Notes: generated by a model from the sequence alone, not told the origin. Numbered from the stretch's first letter, positions 32,029 to 41,531 are shown. The stretch: DNA of 64,000 nucleotides from Paenibacillus thiaminolyticus (GCF_007066085.1 NZ_CP041405.1:3259001-3323000); one strand, 5' to 3'. Numbers and translations: made by a program.

Positions 32029-34998
32029 TTACTCCATGTAACCGTACTTTTCAAATCCTTTTACGTTACGGAAAGCTCTGTCGTGCAACACTGGAATGTC
32101 ACCAGCATCTTTGAGTTTAACGGTGAATTGAGCATCCTTTTCAACTTTTACATCACCTGTTGTAAAGTTGACGTAGACGGATGTGGTTGCATTTCCTTCT
32201 ACCAAGTCTTTACCCTCGAAATCAGTGACTCCCACAATCGTAGCTTTTGTAGGACCCTTTCCAATGTAAATTGTAAAGTATTCCGCGCCCGTACCAAGAC
32301 GAGTAATGTCCGCATATACTTTGGAGTCCAGAGTCAGAACAGCTGAATATGTGTCACCTGTCACGGTATTCTTTTTGGTAATAGCTTCTGGTGCTTTTAT
32401 TACTCTGATACTTGTTACTTCCGGCTTAATTTCACTTGTGATAGAAATGCTATCCTTGAAAATTGGGTTGCCGAAAGGATCTGTAGTACGATCATTAGTA
32501 ACGTAAAGTCTAGCATTGTACATATCTACTGGCAATCTTTTATCCTCAAACTTCAGGGTAAGAGTTACACCATTCATTATCGCAGAAGTAGGAGTATACG
32601 TCTGGCCATCTGCCTCAACTCTGAAGTCATCTGCATAAGGGTAGTTCAACTTGCCAGTCATCTTAACTTTAATCTCTTCGCGGTCAACAACTTCTGCTGT
32701 ACCTTGGACGAACTTAACTTGAGCATCGTCAAATTGCTTTGCTTCCAGAGTATAAGTATCGCCTTCTTTTAACCATTCGTCATCAGTATCTTTTACATAG
32801 CTAACTTTTACAGGAGCTGATTTTACCTTGTCACCATCAAACAAAGTCCCACGCTTCGCAGCAATACGAACTGTGTCTGGTTGAGTTAGAACTGGAGACT
32901 CAAAGTCATCTCCCAAGATCTTTCCATTGTAGGTATATTTCGCCTTGACTGTAGCGTCGCCTTCTCCACTCGTTTTCACCGCTTTAGGGAATTGAACGTA
33001 GAGATACTCTTCGCTAGATTCTTTAGTTGCCCAAACACGGAGGCCTGAATTATTTTCGTCTGCTTTGATAACTTTAGAGTATGGAAGCATTGTGTTGTTC
33101 ACATATGCATTGTCTCTAATGTTATTGATTTCCAACGTATACTCGCCTTGATCCAAAGACTCAATCAAATCGAGAGTAACCTTTTTCTTGTTCTTCTCAT
33201 CCACAGTTGGTGCCTTGAATGGGTTACCGTCAGAATTAAGACCAGCATGCTTGAACAACTTGCCGTCTTTGTTTTTCAACACATAGTTATCACGGTTAGT
33301 CGCAGTGTTTGCGTTCACTTCTTTGTTGAACGTAACAATAATCTTGTGTTCATTGTTTTTCACTTCAACTTTTTCAACTTCTGGACGTTCTGCATCCAAG
33401 GAAGGATTAACTTTGACGTCACGGTTAGCCTTATTATCGCTATAATCCGTTACGCCTTCAATGTAAACTGTGTTTTCACCAAGATACAAAGCTTTTTCTT
33501 TAGTGAATTTTACAGTTACTACATTGTCCTTGATATCTACAACGCCAGAGTTGTTGGAGTTGCCATGATAAACTTTGCCCACCGACCGAACTGTTTCGTT
33601 AAATTCGATTTCCAGTTCCATTGGATCTTTTGCTTTCGCAGATACGACTTCTGGAGCAGTTGTATCTTCAGAAACAGTGAATGTCGTATCGACTGGAGCA
33701 ATTTTCAGACCGGAGAAATCTTCAATATTGCTAACCGACAATGTGTGCTCGCCTACCGGCAAATCAGCTTGCACAATAGCTACGTTTGGATAAGAGTAAG
33801 TCACACGTGCGCTTACTGCTTTTCCGTCAACTTTGTAGTTGCTTGAAGTGTAAATACCCGTTTTCTTGACCGGCTCGGAGAATACGACCTTAAATGCTTT
33901 TGTACCCAAGCCTACAACTTCTTTAACTTCAGGTGTTTTCACATCAATCGGCGTGAATTTAATCTTCTGATCGAAAGTTTTGGACTTATCTTCGTTTTGA
34001 ACGCCCTTAACCTTCAATTCGATTTCTTTTTGGTTCTTCATTGTAGAAGAATCTTCTTCCGCAAGAAGGATCGTTACAGATTTATTGTCTTTAGACAATT
34101 TTACGCTATCGATGTTTTTCGCATCTTTAACTTCGTAGTTCTCTTTCTTCTCAGCGGACTTAGGATCTACAGTACCGTCAAAAGTAACAACTACTTCTTT
34201 CAGGTTTTCAGCTGTAACGGACTCGATTTTTTGAGCCGAAGTTACAACATAAGTAACCTTTGTAGTGTACTCTTTGCCTTTGTATTCGAACTTGATTTCA
34301 GTCTCTACATTGGCTTTCAGGGCTTCTTCTGCTTTCAGTTCGACTTTAACTACTTCCTTGTCGGACATAGTTACTTCAACATTTCTTGCGTCGATAACTT
34401 TAGCGGACTCAACTTTAGGTCCTTTCGAAGCTTCGTCAGCTGCGAAAACTGCTTCTACGAGTTGGCCGCGAGTTGCGTTCGCTTTAGGATTTGCATCCTT
34501 GGAGAACAGGCCTGCGTCAACTGCAGCTTGGAAGTAGTCCTTAGCCCAGTCAGAAGCGCTGTTTTGGGAGCCTTCAGGGATATCGTATTTATATCCAAGA
34601 ACCAAAACTTTAGCAGCTTCTTGAACTGTGATGTTGTCGTTCGTACCGAACAGTTGCTTCGAAGTGTTGATGCCTTGCATCAAGCCTTCAGCAGTAACTG
34701 CTTCGATGTATTTAGCTGCCCAGTGCTTAGGACCGTAGTTCTTGTCCTTGTAGGAGTACACGCCTTCTACTTCTTTCAAGCCGAGAGCTTTAACAACGAC
34801 TCTCGCGAACTCAGCGCGAGTCGTGTTTTGCTCCAGTTTTGCATCGTCAGTTCCTGGGAATCCTGCAAAGATACCAGCATCTTTCAAAACGTCGAATTTC
34901 TCTTGTGTCGTCTTAGCTGCATCGGCACCGAAAGCTACGTTAGCGAACATGGAGAACGCCATAGCCACGGAAAGCAGCAGCGCCAATCTTTTCTTCAT
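32029..34998 (-). CDS. Probable S-layer protein with N-terminal SLH domains
   Basis: This 989-aa exported protein is the best candidate for the main S-layer subunit. It begins with a signal peptide (MKKRLALLLSVAMAFSMFAN, cleavage near AFGA), then three SLH domains over about residues 30-190 (AGIFAGFPGTDDAKLEQNTT, YGPKHWAAKYIEAVTAEGLM, SASDWAKDYFQAAVDAGLF). A long Lys/Asp/Val-rich series of Ig-like modules follows (for example VESAKVIDARNVEVTMSDKE, PEVVSAKAKDPMELEIEFNE). Lysine-rich, Cys-free composition is typical of S-layer proteins. An in-frame second start lies 26 codons upstream at 35076 behind AAGGGGGTGA, a nearly ideal ribosome-binding site; 34998 has GAGGAGGAG 11 nt upstream. Tandem promoters and a long leader precede it. 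Confidence 0.9.
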   Translation of the reverse strand: MKKRLALLLSVAMAFSMFANVAFGADAAKTTQEKFDVLKDAGIFAGFPGTDDAKLEQNTTRAEFARVVVKALGLKEVEGVYSYKDKNYGPKHWAAKYIEAVTAEGLMQGINTSKQLFGTNDNITVQEAAKVLVLGYKYDIPEGSQNSASDWAKDYFQAAVDAGLFSKDANPKANATRGQLVEAVFAADEASKGPKVESAKVIDARNVEVTMSDKEVVKVELKAEEALKANVETEIKFEYKGKEYTTKVTYVVTSAQKIESVTAENLKEVVVTFDGTVDPKSAEKKENYEVKDAKNIDSVKLSKDNKSVTILLAEEDSSTMKNQKEIELKVKGVQNEDKSKTFDQKIKFTPIDVKTPEVKEVVGLGTKAFKVVFSEPVKKTGIYTSSNYKVDGKAVSARVTYSYPNVAIVQADLPVGEHTLSVSNIEDFSGLKIAPVDTTFTVSEDTTAPEVVSAKAKDPMELEIEFNETVRSVGKVYHGNSNNSGVVDIKDNVVTVKFTKEKALYLGENTVYIEGVTDYSDNKANRDVKVNPSLDAERPEVEKVEVKNNEHKIIVTFNKEVNANTATNRDNYVLKNKDGKLFKHAGLNSDGNPFKAPTVDEKNKKKVTLDLIESLDQGEYTLEINNIRDNAYVNNTMLPYSKVIKADENNSGLRVWATKESSEEYLYVQFPKAVKTSGEGDATVKAKYTYNGKILGDDFESPVLTQPDTVRIAAKRGTLFDGDKVKSAPVKVSYVKDTDDEWLKEGDTYTLEAKQFDDAQVKFVQGTAEVVDREEIKVKMTGKLNYPYADDFRVEADGQTYTPTSAIMNGVTLTLKFEDKRLPVDMYNARLYVTNDRTTDPFGNPIFKDSISITSEIKPEVTSIRVIKAPEAITKKNTVTGDTYSAVLTLDSKVYADITRLGTGAEYFTIYIGKGPTKATIVGVTDFEGKDLVEGNATTSVYVNFTTGDVKVEKDAQFTVKLKDAGDIPVLHDRAFRNVKGFEKYGYME

Positions 34999-35073
34999 AA
35001 CCTTTTTGTCTCCTCCTCTAAATTGCTTCGTTTGTTGAGAATCTTGCTTAGAAGATTGATAGCTCATTTCCCT

Positions 35074-35094
35074 CATTCGCCGATTCACCCCCTT
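35074..35094 (-). promoter_or_regulatory. Second in-frame translation start of the S-layer gene
   Basis: AAGGGGGTGA (35094-35085) differs by one base from the ideal AAGGAGGTGA and lies 8 nt before an ATG (35076) in frame with the S-layer gene. Starting here adds 26 hydrophilic residues (MREMSYQSSKQ...) before the signal peptide. Brevibacillus cell-wall-protein genes are known for tandem in-frame starts. Confidence 0.55.
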
Positions 35095-35203
35095 CCCAGA
35101 GTAAGAGCGAATTGTATTCAAAAAATAAGTCTGCAACATGGGACATGCCACAGAAACTAGTAAACAAATGAAAATAAATAGAAATGCTCATACTACTCTA
35201 GAC

Positions 35204-35232
35204 ATTATACAATGACAAACGACTAGCGTAAA
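35204..35232 (-). promoter_or_regulatory. Candidate proximal promoter of the S-layer gene
   Basis: TTTACG (35232-35227), 17 nt and a perfect TATAAT (35209-35204) on the minus strand. The resulting leader would be about 120 nt to the upstream start and 200 nt to the signal-peptide start. Confidence 0.55.
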
Positions 35233-35484
35233 GCATATTTTTGTGAAATACAGGGAATACTAATGAATTTATCCCTTTGTTTTTCAACTTCATGTATATA
35301 AACGCGCGTTGCTCGAAAAAGTTGCGGCTTCTAAAAAAAAATCTCAACTTTTTTAGGCGCTTCATGAAGTCTTCAAAAAACACTGCTTGTCCGCCATGCC
35401 TAGAGCATGGCTCTGCTCCACATTCCGCCGAGTTCCTTATGTACGAAGTTATGTAAGCAAGAACCATTCGTTGTCACAAGTGAC

Positions 35485-35513
35485 AGTATAGCGCGATTCA
35501 TTCCATTCGTCAC
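35485..35513 (-). promoter_or_regulatory. Candidate distal promoter of the S-layer gene
   Basis: GTGACG (35513-35508), a 17-nt spacer and TATACT (35490-35485) resemble a SigA promoter. It would give a leader close to 480 nt. Multiple promoters and long leaders are common for S-layer genes. Confidence 0.4.
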
Positions 35514-35601
35514 GGGCTAATGTTTACCAACGAGTGTAAGTTCACCCATGAACAACAATTTCGCACAGCGCCTCACAGAATTGGGGACAATTGCAGATGA
35601 A

Positions 35602-35629
35602 GAAGAGCCGAAGCGCAGTTCGGCTCTTC
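35602..35629 (-). terminator. Hairpin ending the 1210-aa SLH protein gene
   Basis: GAAGAGCCGAA and TTCGGCTCTTC form a perfect 11-bp stem with a 6-nt loop, followed on the minus strand by TTCATCT. The T-run is poor, so termination may be partial. Confidence 0.6.
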
Positions 35630-35670
35630 CCTCCATTACCCGTAGCAGGCACGGGGCAAACATCACCAGC

Positions 35671-38600
35671 TTATTTCACTTTACCCAAAATGCGTTCGCC
35701 CATGACTGCGGCGTCGGCTCTCGTAAGATTCGACTTCGGATCGAAGCGGTAGGTCGGCTTCTTCTGGCCTTCCTGCATCTGATTCGGAATACCGTTGATG
35801 ATGCCGGCCTTCGTCACGGCGAGAATAGGGCTTATGCTATAGTGATCGATGAGATTCGCATCAGTAAACGTCTTCTGCAATTTGGCGAGATCCTTATCCG
35901 GATCGCCAATCTTCAAGTTCAAAGCGCGCGAAATCATCACAGCAGCTTCTTGACGGGTCAGCTCGCCGTTCGGCATGAACAGACGCGGAGCGAGACCGCG
36001 GACAATCCCTTTGCGGGCGGCCGTCTCAATATAGCGGTAATCCCACAGCAGGTCCGGAACCTCGTAGTTGATCACATCATCGAAGGTCAAGTTGTCCTCA
36101 TCGTAATCCAGCGGAATATTCAACATCTTCACGAGCATTGTCGCCATTTCGCCGCGCGTAATATTGTCATATACCCCGAACTCATTCAAGTTCTTCGCCT
36201 TCATGAAGCCGCGGGACATCATCAGCTCCAGGCTCTTGCGGGCATATTTATGCGAAATAATATCGTCATAGCTATAGCGGACCGCGAAGACGGCATAGTA
36301 GCCGAAGCCGTCGAACGGCGCCGTAATCGTCTTTTTCTTCGTATCCAGCTTGCCGCCGAGATTCTCCCAAAACTTGTTCGTATTGTTCCAACGCCATACG
36401 CCGACATTGCGCGCATGCTCGTTCACGATATTCGGATCATATTTAATCGTAATCGTGCCGCGTTGGGTCGGCTCCATCCACATCCGGTCGCCGCGTTCGT
36501 AGAACTTCTTCGCCTCATCATAAGGATGCGACGGGCTGACCAGCTTATAGTCCTGATTCAGAACGCTGTCTTCTGTGCTGAAATATCCCGCGTCGATCCA
36601 ATAAAGACTGGAACCGAGTCCGAAATGCGCCTTCGGCAGCAGCATGGTGCGCGCTAATTCATCCGGATCGATCCGCCGCAGCTGGCCGTCCAGGAATTCA
36701 TCGCTTCCGCCGGTTACCGGCTTGCGCACGCCGACCTGGTTCTCGCGCGTAATCGTCCGCCCGTCATCCGGGTCGGCGATGCCGAACAACAGATTCTGCT
36801 TGTCGAACAGTTGGATTTCCTTCGGCGTCTGACCCGGTTTAGGGTTCATGTCGCGGAGCATCGTGCCTTTCGGCAGCTGCACGACCAGATCCCCTCCGAA
36901 GGTGGACAGCTTGCCGTTCTTGCCGATCGTCGTCTTGTATTGAGCACCCGGCAGCGCGGCATCCGCATAATTAACCTCGATGGTGCCGTTAATCTTTTGC
37001 TTTCCCTGCACAACCGTAAATTTGATCTTATTCAGGCCTTTCTTGAGCGTAGTCTCGCCCCGGAAAATATCCTGCTCGCCCTTCACCAGCTCCTGCTTGC
37101 CGATAAGCACCTGATCCGCGCCTTCCGCACGAATACTTACCATTAAGAAGTTCTGGTTCACGACACTCTCGTCCGGCAGCTTCGGAGACAGGATCTCGAA
37201 CGTGTTCTGTTCGCGCGTAATCTCGAGCGTCTGGCGGGCCGTCGTAACCCCTTTACGCACCTCGACGGTGACGTTCTTCTTGCCGGAAGTCGGGAACTCC
37301 AGGCTGTGCAGCAAGAACAAATAGGACCCTGTCGTCGTATTCTGTTCCTTGAACAGAATCGCCGGATTCGTATTCGGACTGCCGTTAGCAAAATCGCCCT
37401 CGCTCAACGTCGTAATCAGTTTGCCATCGATATACACATTCATCGAAGTTGCGTTCTGGATTTCCATCCATACGTCAGCCGAACGCTCCTTCGTGACATA
37501 CTCATAATCTTTAATGAGCTTAAATTTCTGTTCCGTATCTTCCTTGTTCGGATTGGTCGGATCCTGCGCCGCCGGCACCGGATACATCTTCACAATCGCC
37601 GGAACATCCTTCGAGAAGAAGAATACGGTAATCGTATAACTGATCGGAACCCCATTCGCTACCCCGTCGAACGTAATCTTGTTCGGGCCTGCAACCAAGT
37701 CGCCCAGAGGGTGGGTGAATTTTCCCGTAGCGGTATCTACGTTAGTAAGATCCTCTTTTTTTCCGTTAAATGTAATGGTGAGCTTTTTCAATTCATCCCC
37801 GTTCTGCAGATTGAAATTGATAAGCTGCCCTTGAATCTCAGGCAGGCCATTCGCCATATCGAAGGTCTTGCCGTCATGCACGTTCGTCAACTTAATGTAT
37901 GGACCTGGAGAATAGCTTACCTTAATCTCGTAAATCTCCCCGCCGACCTCGATTTTCAGCGTTTGATCCCCGGCCGGCATCGCATCGATCCGGATCACCG
38001 GCTCGCCGTTAACGGTTTTTAGATCAGGATTGCTTTGGAATTCGGTGGTCCCCACCTGCTTGCCATTTTGCCAATCGGTGATCTTAACTGGCTGACCATT
38101 ATAATTATTCAGGTCCAGCTTCAGATACAGCGGCAGCTCGAACACCGTGCTGTTCTGCGCGAACGTCGCTTCGGCGCCGAACGACACCGTGTTTCCGCTC
38201 TCCTGCGGATTGAACAGCTGCTTCACGCCCAGGATCTCGGCCGCATTCGCGTCTCTGACCGTGAAGTGATTGTTGAAGACATTCGTTTTGCCGTCATAGG
38301 CGACCTTTAAGTTCAACTTATATTTCCCGGTATCGGCCGGAGAAGCTGTACCAGCCGTCTCATATTCATAAATGATATAAGTCGAGCCCTCTTCCTTCTT
38401 CGTCACGTTCATGATGCTGGTCTCATTGAAAACTTCGGTACCGTCACTATTCTTCGTGATGGCCACATCGACGGTAGGCGTCCCAGGCGTGTTGTTCTGC
38501 TGCGCCTTCGGCACAATGAACTTCCCTTTGACCGTGCCGCTCACCGGAGCGGACACATAGTGGTTCGCCGTCGCGTCAATCGCGCTGGTGCCGATGAAGG

Positions 38601-39303
38601 TGTCATAGCCGGTAAGTACGCCATTGAACGAGATAACATGGCGCGTAATCGTATAAGTCAGGTTGCCGTTGGTGGCTACGATGACAAGCTCGTTCAGGCC
38701 GGGCTGAAGCGCAATCCCGGAAGATACGAACATGCCCGCGCCGCCGTTGAACATTTGACGCCCGTTGAGGGTTACCGTCGACGCGTTCGGCGCCTTCAGG
38801 GACAGGGACGCGGTGTCGCCTTTCACAATCAGCGGCACGCCGGACTCGAGAATTCTGCCATCCGACAGCTTAATATCCGAGATAGCCGGCGCATTGCTGA
38901 ACTCTACAAAGGCGCTCGCCTCTACGGTGTTACCATTTGGCCCCAGACCGGTGATCGTTACGATATTCAAGCCGGTCTTCAGCGGAACCGCGCGGAAAAT
39001 AAACGAATTGCCGGTAATAATCGGCTTCACATCGGTTCCGTATGTCGTGTGCTCAATCTTCCCGTTTACTTCCAAATCAACCCGGTAGCCGATCGAGCTG
39101 GAGGAGACCCCGTTAAAGGTTCCTTTCACTTCAACCGTTTCGGTATTGACCTGGGTCGGATGTTCTTTGGCTGTGCTCAAATTATCAAAGTGAAAATATC
39201 TGGCACCATCTTGATCTGCCGCTCTGGCCGTATCCAGCGGAATCGACGCGGATATCAGCGCAACGACGAGCAGCAAGTACAATGGTCTAAGCCACGCACG
39301 CAT
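35671..39303 (-). CDS. Giant SLH-anchored surface protein with SigD-type promoter
   Basis: This 1210-aa exported protein starts MRAWLRPLYLLLVVALISAS, a clear signal peptide preceded by TGGAGG; the longer frame upstream is rejected. Most of it is a string of beta-rich Ig-like modules (for example VNGKIEHTTYGTDVKPIITG, NIVTITGLGPNGNTVEASAF, KLTITFNGKKEDLTNVDTAT, FEILSPKLPDESVVNQNFLM). Then comes a domain with fixed proline/tyrosine motifs (WIDAGYFSTEDSVLNQDYKL) and three C-terminal SLH domains ending in TRADAAVMGERILGKVK. It should sit on the wall via pyruvylated polymer. The upstream TAAA-N16-ACCGATAA is identical in form to the flgM promoter, so it may belong to the motility regulon. Function unknown. 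Confidence 0.9.
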   Translation of the reverse strand: MRAWLRPLYLLLVVALISASIPLDTARAADQDGARYFHFDNLSTAKEHPTQVNTETVEVKGTFNGVSSSSIGYRVDLEVNGKIEHTTYGTDVKPIITGNSFIFRAVPLKTGLNIVTITGLGPNGNTVEASAFVEFSNAPAISDIKLSDGRILESGVPLIVKGDTASLSLKAPNASTVTLNGRQMFNGGAGMFVSSGIALQPGLNELVIVATNGNLTYTITRHVISFNGVLTGYDTFIGTSAIDATANHYVSAPVSGTVKGKFIVPKAQQNNTPGTPTVDVAITKNSDGTEVFNETSIMNVTKKEEGSTYIIYEYETAGTASPADTGKYKLNLKVAYDGKTNVFNNHFTVRDANAAEILGVKQLFNPQESGNTVSFGAEATFAQNSTVFELPLYLKLDLNNYNGQPVKITDWQNGKQVGTTEFQSNPDLKTVNGEPVIRIDAMPAGDQTLKIEVGGEIYEIKVSYSPGPYIKLTNVHDGKTFDMANGLPEIQGQLINFNLQNGDELKKLTITFNGKKEDLTNVDTATGKFTHPLGDLVAGPNKITFDGVANGVPISYTITVFFFSKDVPAIVKMYPVPAAQDPTNPNKEDTEQKFKLIKDYEYVTKERSADVWMEIQNATSMNVYIDGKLITTLSEGDFANGSPNTNPAILFKEQNTTTGSYLFLLHSLEFPTSGKKNVTVEVRKGVTTARQTLEITREQNTFEILSPKLPDESVVNQNFLMVSIRAEGADQVLIGKQELVKGEQDIFRGETTLKKGLNKIKFTVVQGKQKINGTIEVNYADAALPGAQYKTTIGKNGKLSTFGGDLVVQLPKGTMLRDMNPKPGQTPKEIQLFDKQNLLFGIADPDDGRTITRENQVGVRKPVTGGSDEFLDGQLRRIDPDELARTMLLPKAHFGLGSSLYWIDAGYFSTEDSVLNQDYKLVSPSHPYDEAKKFYERGDRMWMEPTQRGTITIKYDPNIVNEHARNVGVWRWNNTNKFWENLGGKLDTKKKTITAPFDGFGYYAVFAVRYSYDDIISHKYARKSLELMMSRGFMKAKNLNEFGVYDNITRGEMATMLVKMLNIPLDYDEDNLTFDDVINYEVPDLLWDYRYIETAARKGIVRGLAPRLFMPNGELTRQEAAVMISRALNLKIGDPDKDLAKLQKTFTDANLIDHYSISPILAVTKAGIINGIPNQMQEGQKKPTYRFDPKSNLTRADAAVMGERILGKVK

Positions 39304-39353
39304 TGTATCGCCTCCATATGACTGTATTGATTCCAAACGCTACATACCCCTTT

Positions 39354-39381
39354 TTATCGGTTCCGCATCGCATATTTTTTA
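39354..39381 (-). promoter_or_regulatory. SigD-type promoter upstream of the 1210-aa SLH protein gene
   Basis: TAAA (39381-39378), a 16-nt spacer and ACCGATAA (39361-39354) match the flgM promoter exactly in both boxes and in spacing. It lies about 50 nt upstream of the ATG at 39303. Confidence 0.65.
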
Positions 39382-39454
39382 GACAAATTCCAAAATCGAG
39401 TTAAATTATTGACGAAAAACTATCGCCCGGCGCATTGGCAAAAAAAGCATAAAA

Positions 39455-39482
39455 AAGCTTGCTCCACAACCGGAGCAAGCTT
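39455..39482 (-). terminator. Terminator of the tagO-like gene
   Basis: AAGCTTGCTCC and GGAGCAAGCTT form a perfect 11-bp stem with a 6-nt loop, followed by TTTT on the minus strand and a second T-run a few bases later. Confidence 0.93.
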
Positions 39483-39506
39483 GGTTCTAACTACAACGCG
39501 ATTCGA

Positions 39507-40634
39507 TTATTTCGACCGCGAATCCGCATTCGCCTTCACGCGCATGCGATGAATCATATTCAAGAGCGGCCGCTTCGTCTTGCTAACGATGCCGATGACC
39601 TCAGCGCCGAGCTGAAGCGAGACAATCAGAATGCAGATGACGACAAACGTTACCCAGTTCGCATCATGCGAAGCCGCCACCGACTGAATGATGGCAAGTA
39701 CGCCGAAGAACGTGGCAATGGCATAGATGATGAGCACCGTCTTGCGGTGGCTGAAGCCCAGCTCGCGCAAGCAGTGATGCAAATGCCCCTTGTCCGGTGC
39801 GAAAATCGGCTTCTTCTGCACCGCTCTGCGCACGATCGCGAAGAACGTGTCCGACAAAGGAACGCCAATAATCAACAGCGGCGTAATAAACGATACGATG
39901 GCAATCTGCTTAAAGCCGAGCAAGGACAATACCGCCAAGCTGAATCCGAGGAACAGCGATCCGGTATCCCCCATAAATATTTTCGCCGGGTGAAAATTGA
40001 AGAACAAAAACCCGATAATGCTGCCAAGCAGCACGGCACACAACAAGATAACCATCGGATTGCCCATGAAGACTGCCATGACGAGAATGGTGGCAATGGA
40101 AATGGCGGATACGCCAGCAGCCAACCCGTCCAGCCCGTCAATCAGGTTAATGGCGTTCGTCACGCCCACGATCCAGAAGATCGTCAGCGGAATGGCAATC
40201 CATGATTCGATATTCCAATACTGGTCGCCGAACGGCACGTTGACGAAGTCAACCGTCAGATCGAAGCCGAACACGACGACGCAGGCGGCGATGATCTGGC
40301 CGACCAGCTTCACCTTGGCACTCAATTCAAAGCGGTCATCCAGCGCGCCCGTCAGCACGATAATGGCGCCACCGGAGAGCAACGCCCATATTAAGCTGGA
40401 ATCACGGTGTCCGAACAATATATCAGGAACAAATAATGCCAATAAACATAACGTGATAACAAAAGCAGCAAAAATTCCTAAGCCGCCCATGCGCGGCATA
40501 ATGCGGGTGTGCACTTTACGTGCATTGGGCACGTCGACTGCACCGACTTTTATCGCGAACTTCTTAACTAGCGGCGTCAAACCGGTGGCCAGCAGCAAAG
40601 CAACCAGTCCACCTACTACATATACGGTTATCAT
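39507..40634 (-). CDS. tagO: Undecaprenyl-phosphate GlcNAc-1-phosphate transferase (TagO/WecA family)
   Basis: This integral membrane enzyme starts wall-polymer synthesis by moving GlcNAc-1-phosphate (or a related sugar phosphate) onto undecaprenyl phosphate. The 375-aa protein has about ten or eleven membrane helices and the family motifs: NLIDGLDGLAAG, FFNFHPAKIFMGDTGSLFLG, and the cytoplasmic HLHH loop (FAPDKGHLHHCLRELG). The ATG at 40634 was preferred to a TTG four codons upstream. Its neighbours (a TagA-like transferase, CsaB) suggest that the product feeds the secondary cell-wall polymer that holds SLH proteins. Confidence 0.93.
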   Translation of the reverse strand: MITVYVVGGLVALLLATGLTPLVKKFAIKVGAVDVPNARKVHTRIMPRMGGLGIFAAFVITLCLLALFVPDILFGHRDSSLIWALLSGGAIIVLTGALDDRFELSAKVKLVGQIIAACVVVFGFDLTVDFVNVPFGDQYWNIESWIAIPLTIFWIVGVTNAINLIDGLDGLAAGVSAISIATILVMAVFMGNPMVILLCAVLLGSIIGFLFFNFHPAKIFMGDTGSLFLGFSLAVLSLLGFKQIAIVSFITPLLIIGVPLSDTFFAIVRRAVQKKPIFAPDKGHLHHCLRELGFSHRKTVLIIYAIATFFGVLAIIQSVAASHDANWVTFVVICILIVSLQLGAEVIGIVSKTKRPLLNMIHRMRVKANADSRSK

Positions 40635-40748
40635 CGGTTGTTCCAACCCCCATTTATGGTACCGGATTGAATTATACTCCGTTCATAAGGGAAACACCAA
40701 CAGCAGATTATGGAGCATTCTTACGAAATCATAAGCATAGGCTCCATT

Positions 40749-41519
40749 TCATTGCACTTTTGTCACCTTATCTTTATCGCGTATCACTTTCCAAGCGAAC
40801 TTCGGCAAGGCCAGCATTCGGCCGAAGCGCTTCGGCTCCCGAAGCAGGCGGTAGAGCCATTCCAGCCGCAGCCTCTGCATCCATGCCGGGGCGCGCTTGC
40901 TTCTGCCGGAGATGACATCGAAGCTTCCCCCGACGCCCATCATTAACGGAACCTTCAGCTCATGCCGATACTTCGCAATCCACGGCTCCTGCGTGTCAAG
41001 CCCGCGGGCGACGAACAGAATATCGGGAGCGGCCTCGCGGATGGACTGAATGACCGCCTCATCCTCCGCTTCGCCGAAGAAGCCGTCACGCACGCCGGCG
41101 ATCTCGACCAGCGGGTATTGCTGACGCAACCGTTCCGCTGCGGCGTGAACCACGTCAGGCGCCGCGCCGAGGAGAAAGACCTTCCAGCGGCGCACCTCGC
41201 CTGCCTTCATCAGCTCATGCAGCAAGTCGAAGCCCGTGACCCGCTCCGCGACCGGATCGCCTACATAGTTCGCGGCCCATACGATGCCTGTCCCATCTGG
41301 AATGATGAGATCGGCCTGCTTCATGACACTCATGAACTTAGGATTCTCCAATGCCTCCATCACCATGATCGGATTGGCTGTAATCAGTTGGATCGAATGC
41401 CCGCTTTCCATTACATTCCCCAGACAGGCAACCGTATCCTGCATATTCAGCTTCGAAAAGCGGATTCCATATATAGACACAGCAGGTATTTTCGCCAGAC
41501 TGTCGATATGGCCCATCAT
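40749..41519 (-). CDS. tagA: WecG/TagA/CpsF family glycosyltransferase
   Basis: Enzymes of this family add the second sugar, usually ManNAc, onto undecaprenyl-PP-GlcNAc during wall-polymer linkage synthesis. The 256-aa protein shows TANPIMVMEALENPKFMSVM, IIPDGTGIVWAANYVG, VFLLGAAPDVV and the C-terminal signature GVGGSFDVISGRSKRAPAWM with LEWLYRLLREPKR. There is no membrane helix, in keeping with a peripheral enzyme. It lies 12 nt downstream of csaB, so the two are co-transcribed; a 114-nt gap separates it from the tagO-like gene. Confidence 0.95.
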   Translation of the reverse strand: MMGHIDSLAKIPAVSIYGIRFSKLNMQDTVACLGNVMESGHSIQLITANPIMVMEALENPKFMSVMKQADLIIPDGTGIVWAANYVGDPVAERVTGFDLLHELMKAGEVRRWKVFLLGAAPDVVHAAAERLRQQYPLVEIAGVRDGFFGEAEDEAVIQSIREAAPDILFVARGLDTQEPWIAKYRHELKVPLMMGVGGSFDVISGRSKRAPAWMQRLRLEWLYRLLREPKRFGRMLALPKFAWKVIRDKDKVTKVQ

Positions 41520-41531
41520 GCATCACCCACT

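Larger units (their letters stand above)
35077..35670 (-). other. Long leader and promoter region of the S-layer gene
   Basis: About 590 bp without a credible gene. It contains two candidate SigA promoters, a GCCATGC-CTAGA-GCATGGC hairpin (35393-35411), an AT-rich leader, and near the right end a hairpin that probably ends the neighbouring SLH gene. An 89-codon open frame (35198-35467) has no ribosome-binding site or recognisable features. Confidence 0.55.

Noticed and set aside
35198..35467. 89-codon frame in the S-layer leader region
   Set aside because: No ribosome-binding site, unusual composition, and it overlaps the two candidate S-layer promoters.
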